This document shows positions 6,252 to 9,518 of a stretch of DNA of 9,518 nucleotides, piece by piece. The stretch is from Eubacteriales Family XIII. Incertae Sedis bacterium (lineage in GTDB: Bacteria; Bacillota; Clostridia; Peptostreptococcales; Anaerovoracaceae). Every line of letters starts with the position of its first letter. Positions within the stretch are counted from its first letter, which is position 1. Location of the stretch: NCBI GenBank assembly GCA_031257215.1, contig JAIRPC010000134.1, forward strand, positions 1 to 9,518, written 5' to 3'. Position numbers and translations under genes: made by a program. The notes below the pieces were generated by a model. It was not told the origin of the DNA. It did not search any database and was given only the letters and a program-made list of their open reading frames with translations.

Positions 6252-6557
6252 ATGAAGATAAAGAAAGACGATACAGTAATGGTCATTACCGGCAAGGACA
6301 AGGGCAAGCACGGAAAGGTTCTCAAAGCGAACCCGAAGAAGCAGACCGTCATTGTCGAGGGCATCAATATGCAGACGAAGCACCAGAAGCAGACTCGCAA
6401 GGAGAGGGCCGAGATAAAGCACCAGGAGGGCCCCATCCATGTGTCGAACGTCATGTACTACGACACGAGGGACAAGCTCCCCACGCGCATCGGCTATATG
6501 TTCGAGGACGGGGTCAAAGTTCGTTATTCCAAGAGAACCGGAAGCCCGATAGGTTAA
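6252..6557 (+). CDS. rplX: 50S ribosomal protein L24
   Basis: L24 begins 50S assembly by binding the 5' part of 23S rRNA. The 101-residue product carries an N-terminal KOW motif, KKDDTVMVITGKDKGKHGKV (4-23), then VIVEGINM (49-56), KHQKQTRKE (58-66) and the conserved end PTRIGYMF. Where many bacterial L24 proteins have a short cysteine- or proline-containing loop before PTR, this one has YYDTRDKL with no cysteine. AGGAGG (6240-6245) overlaps the rplN stop and lies six bases before the ATG. Confidence 0.98.
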   Translation: MKIKKDDTVMVITGKDKGKHGKVLKANPKKQTVIVEGINMQTKHQKQTRKERAEIKHQEGPIHVSNVMYYDTRDKLPTRIGYMFEDGVKVRYSKRTGSPIG

Positions 6558-6572
6558 GAAGGGAGGAGCAAA

Positions 6573-7115
6573 TTGGCAGCTAGGCTAAAAGAAGTATATA
6601 AAAACGAAGCGTTCAAATCCCTGCTTGACAAGTTCAAGTACAAGAATGTGAACGAGGTTCCGAAGATCGAGAAGATCACGATCAACATGGGGCTCGGGGA
6701 TGCCAAGGACAACGCGAAGATGATGGAGACCGCGGTAGAGGAGCTGGCGCTCATCAGCGGGCAGCGCCCCGTCGTCACCAAGGCGCGCAAGTCCATAGCG
6801 AACTTCAAGGTTCGCGCGGGCATGCCCGTCGGCGCGAAGGTCACCCTGCGCGGCGACAATATGTACGTGTTCGCGGACAAGTTCTTTAACATCGTGCTCC
6901 CGCGCGTGCGCGACTTCCGCGGCGTGTCGAAAAACTCTTTCGACGGGCGCGGCAATTACAGCGTAGGGCTGAAAGAGCAGTCCATATTCCCGGAGATTGT
7001 CTACGACAAAGTGGACAAGATCAAGGGCATGAACATAATATTCACGACCACGGCAAAGACGGACGAGGAAGCCGCAGAGCTTCTGAGCCTGCTCGGGATG
7101 CCCTTTGAGAAGTAG
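6573..7115 (+). CDS. rplE: 50S ribosomal protein L5 (TTG start)
   Basis: L5 joins L18 and 5S rRNA in the central protuberance and contacts P-site tRNA through a loop. The 180-residue product has normal length. Landmarks are KIEKITINMGLGDA (31-44), LISGQRPVVTKARKSIANFK (60-79), GAKVTLRGDNMYVF (87-100) and LPRVRDFRG (109-117). The start is TTG at 6573. It is supported by GGGAGGAG (6561-6568) at correct spacing and by the protein start MAARLKEVYKNE; no ATG or GTG lies near that point. The less efficient start may lower output slightly; that is inference. Confidence 0.97.
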   Translation: MAARLKEVYKNEAFKSLLDKFKYKNVNEVPKIEKITINMGLGDAKDNAKMMETAVEELALISGQRPVVTKARKSIANFKVRAGMPVGAKVTLRGDNMYVFADKFFNIVLPRVRDFRGVSKNSFDGRGNYSVGLKEQSIFPEIVYDKVDKIKGMNIIFTTTAKTDEEAAELLSLLGMPFEK

Positions 7116-7132
7116 TTTTAAGGAGAGAGTTT

Positions 7133-7318
7133 ATGGCGAAAACATCACAAAAAGTGAGGCAGCAGCGCAAGCCAAAGTACAAGACCAGGGCGTACACTCG
7201 CTGCAAGATATGCGGACGTCCGCACTCCGTGCTGAAAAAATACGGCATATGCAGGATATGTTTCAGGGAGCTGGCCTACAAGGGCGAGATTCCTGGCGTG
7301 AAGAAGGCTAGCTGGTAG
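7133..7318 (+). CDS. rpsN: 30S ribosomal protein S14, zinc-binding type
   Basis: S14 is a late-assembling 30S head protein needed for the A and P sites. The 61-residue product is the short zinc form (often rpsZ or rpsN1), with four cysteines in two CxxC pairs (Cys24, Cys27, Cys40, Cys43) that bind one zinc. The sequence CKICGRP and CRICFRELA are standard. Many Firmicutes also carry a longer zinc-free copy elsewhere, induced under zinc limitation by Zur; nothing in this window shows whether one exists. AAGGAG (7120-7125) is seven bases before the ATG. The position between rplE and rpsH is canonical. Confidence 0.99.
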   Translation: MAKTSQKVRQQRKPKYKTRAYTRCKICGRPHSVLKKYGICRICFRELAYKGEIPGVKKASW

Positions 7319-7334
7319 AAAGGGGGCAGAGAAC

Positions 7335-7733
7335 ATGACTATGACAGATCCCGTGGCAGATATGCTCACAAGGATAAGGAACGCGAACAGCGTCGGCCAC
7401 AAATCCGTTTCGGTGCCAGCTTCCCGCATGAAAAAGTCGATAGCGGGCATCCTCAGGGATGAAGGCTATATCTCAGGCTTCGATGTCGAGGAGGACAACA
7501 AGCAGGGCATGATCAATATTTCCATGAAATACGGTCAGGCAGGCGAAAAGGTCATCAGCGGCATCAAGAAGATTTCCAAGCCTGGGCTGAAAGTATACGC
7601 GAAGTCGGACGACGTGCCGCGCGTGCTAGGCGGGCTTGGCATCGCGATCATCTCCACCTCCAAGGGAGTGATCAGCGACAAGGAAGCCAGGCGCCTTGGC
7701 GTCGGCGGCGAAGTTATCTGTTACGTTTGGTAA
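7335..7733 (+). CDS. rpsH: 30S ribosomal protein S8
   Basis: S8 binds 16S rRNA helix 21 and organises the central domain; in Escherichia coli it also represses the spc operon by binding near rplE. The 132-residue product matches the usual length. It begins MTMTDPVADMLTRIRNAN, a family hallmark that supports the ATG at 7335 over the in-frame ATG at 7341. The C-terminal signature is GIAIISTSKGVISDKEARRL (102-121), ending with GGEVICYVW. AAAGGGGG (7319-7326) precedes the start by eight bases. Confidence 0.99.
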   Translation: MTMTDPVADMLTRIRNANSVGHKSVSVPASRMKKSIAGILRDEGYISGFDVEEDNKQGMINISMKYGQAGEKVISGIKKISKPGLKVYAKSDDVPRVLGGLGIAIISTSKGVISDKEARRLGVGGEVICYVW

Positions 7734-7746
7734 GGAGGGACAGAGA

Positions 7747-8295
7747 ATGTCGAGAATAGGCAGGCAACCGATCAACATACCCTCCGGCGTGGAGGTAACG
7801 GTGGGCGAGGGCAACCTCGTCAAGGTCAAAGGGCCGAAAGGCGAGCTTTCCGAGCGGATATCCGCGAGGATGGCGATAGAGAACAAGGATGGCGTCATAG
7901 AGGTGAAGCGCCCTGACGACGGCAAGCAGAGCCGTTCGCTGCACGGGCTTTCCAGGACGCTCATCAACAACATGGTCGTCGGCGTTTCCGACGGGTTCGA
8001 GAAGATACTCGACATCAACGGCGTCGGGTACAGGGCGGAGAAGAAAGGCAAGAACCTGGTTCTCAGCCTGGGCTACTCGCACCCCGTCGAGCTTCCCGAC
8101 CCAGATGGCATCACCACGGAGGTGCCGGAGCAGAACGTTATCATAGTGAAAGGCATCGACAAAGCGCTCGTCGGCAATTACGCCGCTATCGTGCGCGGGT
8201 GGAGGCCGCCTGAACCCTACAAGGGCAAGGGTGTCAAATACAGGGATGAACGTATACGCCGCAAGGAAGGCAAGGCCGGCGTCAAGGGCGATTAA
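7747..8295 (+). CDS. rplF: 50S ribosomal protein L6
   Basis: L6 binds near the sarcin-ricin loop and the factor-binding site of the 50S and is required late in assembly. The 182-residue product is close to the standard 177-180. It starts MSRIGRQPINIPSGVEV and has the two-repeat fold, with NGVGYRAE (91-98), LSLGYSHPVE (106-115) and the signature RPPEPYKGKGVKYRDE (153-168). The frame is open farther upstream into rpsH, but ATG 7747 is chosen because AAGGAGG (7732-7738) is correctly placed and the start matches homologues. The last 15 residues are basic and slightly longer than usual. Confidence 0.99.
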   Translation: MSRIGRQPINIPSGVEVTVGEGNLVKVKGPKGELSERISARMAIENKDGVIEVKRPDDGKQSRSLHGLSRTLINNMVVGVSDGFEKILDINGVGYRAEKKGKNLVLSLGYSHPVELPDPDGITTEVPEQNVIIVKGIDKALVGNYAAIVRGWRPPEPYKGKGVKYRDERIRRKEGKAGVKGD

Positions 8296-8315
8296 GGCAA
8301 TTAAGGAGTAAATGA

Positions 8316-8681
8316 ATGGCAAAACAGAGCAGAAATGACAAAAGGCTCGTGAGGCATAGGCGGGTGCGCCAGAATCTCTCAGGCACTCCCGAAAAGCCGC
8401 GCATGTGCGTATATAGGAGCCTGAAAAACATCTCCGTGCAGATTATCGACGATACGACGGGGAACACCCTCGTCGCCGCGTCGTCGCTGGACAAGGACAT
8501 CAAGTCGAAGCAGGCATACGGCGGCAACAAGGCGGCGGCGAAGCTCGTCGGCGAGTTGATTGCAAGCAAGGCGAAGGCGAAGGGCATCGAGAACGTCGCT
8601 TTCGACAGGGGCGGCTTTCTATACCACGGCAGGGTCAAGGAGCTTGCCGATGGCGCGCGCGAAGCTGGCTTGAAGTTTTAG
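8316..8681 (+). CDS. rplR: 50S ribosomal protein L18
   Basis: L18 brings 5S rRNA into the central protuberance together with L5. The 121-residue product is normal. The basic N-terminus RLVRHRRVRQNLSGTPEKPR (10-29) binds RNA, followed by VYRSLKNISVQIID (32-45) and the C-terminal signature FDRGGFLYHGRVKELADGAR (96-115). An out-of-frame ATG lies four bases upstream at 8312, but ATG 8316 is correctly spaced from AAGGAG (8303-8308) and yields the family-typical start. Confidence 0.99.
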   Translation: MAKQSRNDKRLVRHRRVRQNLSGTPEKPRMCVYRSLKNISVQIIDDTTGNTLVAASSLDKDIKSKQAYGGNKAAAKLVGELIASKAKAKGIENVAFDRGGFLYHGRVKELADGAREAGLKF

Positions 8682-8692
8682 GAGGATATGTA

Positions 8693-9199
8693 ATGGCGAA
8701 GCAAGGTTTCGACACGGAGAAAAAAGAACTCAAAGAATCCATCGTAAACATCAGGCGCGTGGCAAAGACCGTCAAGGGCGGGCGCAATATGCGTTTCAGC
8801 GTGACTGTGGTGGTCGGTGACGAAGAAGGGCACGTCGGCGTAGGCCTGGGCAAGGCTAGGGAAATACCCGAAGCCGTCCGCAAGGCGATAGAGGACGCGA
8901 AGAAAAAGCTGATCTATGTGCCGACCGTCGGCACGACGATACCCCACAGGGTCATCGGCGTATACGGCGCGGGCCGCATAGTCATCATGCCTGGCGCAGA
9001 GGGTACGGGCGTCATAGCAGGTTCGAGCGTCAGGACGGTGCTGGAACTCGCGGGCGTCAAGGACGTGCGCGCCAAGTCGATTGGCTCGAACAACGCGGGC
9101 AATATGGCGAACGCGACCATTGAGGGGCTGAGAAGCCTGAAAACGGTCGAGCAGATATCGAAGCTGCGCGGCAAGACCAAAGAGGAAATCCTTGGATAA
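8693..9199 (+). CDS. rpsE: 30S ribosomal protein S5
   Basis: S5 lies near the mRNA entry and the neck of the 30S. It contributes to fidelity and is the site of spectinomycin-resistance changes. The 168-residue product is normal. The N-terminal signature IRRVAKTVKGGRNMRFS (20-36) contains the spectinomycin-site loop. GHVGVGLGKAREIPEAVRKA (46-65), PGAEGTGVIAG (100-110) and KSIGSNN (128-134) follow. The segment after GSNN reads AGNMANAT, where most bacterial homologues have Pro and a Val/Arg pair, a modest deviation. GGAGGA (8681-8686) overlaps the rplR stop and lies six bases before the ATG. Confidence 0.99.
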   Translation: MAKQGFDTEKKELKESIVNIRRVAKTVKGGRNMRFSVTVVVGDEEGHVGVGLGKAREIPEAVRKAIEDAKKKLIYVPTVGTTIPHRVIGVYGAGRIVIMPGAEGTGVIAGSSVRTVLELAGVKDVRAKSIGSNNAGNMANATIEGLRSLKTVEQISKLRGKTKEEILG

Positions 9200-9209
9200 G
9201 GAGTACAAA

Positions 9210-9392
9210 ATGGCAAAGATTAAGGTAACATTGACAAAGAGTACCATAGGGGCGATACCAAACCACCGAAAAGTGGTACAGGCGCTCGGACTGAAAAAGC
9301 TGCACAAGACCGTAGTGCTGGAAGATTGCCCGTCAGCGCGCGGCGCGATCAATAAGGTGAGGCACCTAGTGACGGTCGAGGATGTGGAATAG
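9210..9392 (+). CDS. rpmD: 50S ribosomal protein L30
   Basis: L30 is a small 50S protein present in most Firmicutes and always found between rpsE and rplO. The 60-residue product has the full pattern: KVTLTKSTIGAIPNHRKVVQ (5-24), ALGLKKLHKTVV (25-36), then RGAINKVRHLVTVE (44-57). ATG 9210 is chosen over an in-frame TTG at 9192 because AAGGAG (9198-9203) is six bases upstream and the start MAKIKVTL is typical. In the canonical order rplO would begin within a few tens of bases, but it does not. Confidence 0.98.
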   Translation: MAKIKVTLTKSTIGAIPNHRKVVQALGLKKLHKTVVLEDCPSARGAINKVRHLVTVEDVE

Positions 9393-9407
9393 AGCTTGCC
9401 TTTTTTC

Positions 9408-9463
9408 CGCCTGGCGTTGCGGACGTAACCCGACAGCTTGCTGTCGCTGGTACGTCCCAGGCG
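9408..9463. repeat. Long palindrome 1 (REP-like or structured RNA)
   Basis: Three nested arms pair perfectly: CGCCTG (9408-9413) with CAGGCG (9458-9463), GGACGTA (9421-9427) with TACGTCC (9451-9457), and CGACAG (9431-9436) with CTGTCG (9441-9446) around a CTTG loop. A seven-base bulge (9414-9420) lies on the 5' side. That is 19 possible pairs in 56 bases, which would be very stable in RNA. G-CUUG-C-type loops are known to be stable in RNA. It has no T-rich tract after it. A dispersed repeat or a processing/regulatory hairpin are both possible. Confidence 0.75.
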
Positions 9464-9466
9464 AGA

Positions 9467-9493
9467 AGTGCAGCGGCTTTGCCGCGTGGCACT
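9467..9493. repeat. Palindrome 2
   Basis: AGTGC (9467-9471) pairs with GCACT (9489-9493), and GCGGC (9473-9477) with GCCGC (9481-9485) around TTT. A single A (9472) faces GTG (9486-9488) as a small internal loop. It is only three bases after palindrome 1, so the two form a tandem pair. Only TTT follows it, too little for a convincing intrinsic terminator. The tandem GC-rich layout resembles bacterial interspersed palindromic elements; this can be proven only by finding other copies. Confidence 0.72.
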
Positions 9494-9518
9494 TTACCGC
9501 CATTGCCGTTCGCGCCTA

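Larger units (their letters stand above)
9393..9518 (+). other. Noncoding stretch after rpmD where rplO is expected
   Basis: The final 126 bp contain no recognisable start of rplO (L15) or of any other gene on either strand. A T6 run (9401-9406) comes first, followed by two GC-rich palindromes annotated separately and then a GC-rich remainder to the window edge. The T-run lies before rather than after the hairpins, so it does not make a classical intrinsic terminator. rplO, secY and the rest of the spc operon may continue beyond the window; that cannot be seen here. Confidence 0.7.

Noticed and set aside
7133..7318. rpsN as an unusual small protein
   Set aside because: Short length and four cysteines are the normal zinc form of S14 in Firmicutes.
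7696..7746. Upstream extension of rplF into the end of rpsH
   Set aside because: L6 homologues begin MSRIG as at 7747, which has its own well-placed ribosome binding site.
8688..8693. ATG-TAA start-stop pair overlapping the rpsE start
   Set aside because: It is only one base from the Shine-Dalgarno core, too near for efficient initiation, and is probably a chance by-product of the ATGTAATG sequence.
9401..9406. T6 run after rpmD as an intrinsic terminator
   Set aside because: No stable hairpin lies directly upstream; the strong hairpins are downstream of the T-run on the coding strand and are followed by A-rich sequence on the other strand.

Overview
The window is one continuous ribosomal-protein gene cluster on the + strand: the S10 operon running directly into the spc operon. 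Twenty genes are present in the canonical bacterial order: rpsJ, rplC, rplD, rplW, rplB, rpsS, rplV, rpsC, rplP, rpmC, rpsQ, rplN, rplX, rplE, rpsN (zinc type), rpsH, rplF, rplR, rpsE and rpmD. No gene on the - strand is supported. The long open frames opposite the coding strand are by-products of GC-rich codon use.

The organism looks like a Gram-positive-type Firmicute, most likely a moderately GC-rich member of the Clostridia. The reasons are the uninterrupted S10-spc order, the single four-cysteine S14, strong Shine-Dalgarno sites before almost every gene, some GTG and TTG starts, and frequent AGG (Arg) and ATA (Ile) codons. I cannot name a genus. A Christensenellales-like gut lineage is only a guess.

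Layout. Bases 1-244 hold an A-rich stretch, a near-consensus sigma-A promoter (TTGCAA, 17 bp, TATAAT) and a leader of about 175 nt with several inverted repeats. rpsJ follows, then an unusually long 147-bp gap with its own inverted repeats, and then rplC. From rplC to rpmD the genes are packed with gaps of 9-23 bp, or overlap by 1 or 4 bp (rplD/rplW, rpsC/rplP, rplP/rpmC), so they are almost certainly one transcript. After rpmD the expected rplO does not begin within the remaining 126 bp. That stretch holds two strong GC-rich palindromes and no recognisable terminator.

The products are components of the 30S subunit (S10, S19, S3, S17, S14, S8, S5) and the 50S subunit (L3, L4, L23, L2, L22, L16, L29, L14, L24, L5, L6, L18, L30), and co-transcription supports balanced synthesis. 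The cores are ordinary. The distinctive points are low-complexity C-terminal tails on S3 (about 107 residues: an Arg/Gly/Asp tract, then an Ala/Glu tract), on S19 (about 34 residues, Ala/Pro-rich) and a short one on L3, together with the two noncoding segments at 557-703 and 9393-9518. I see no previously undescribed multi-gene system.
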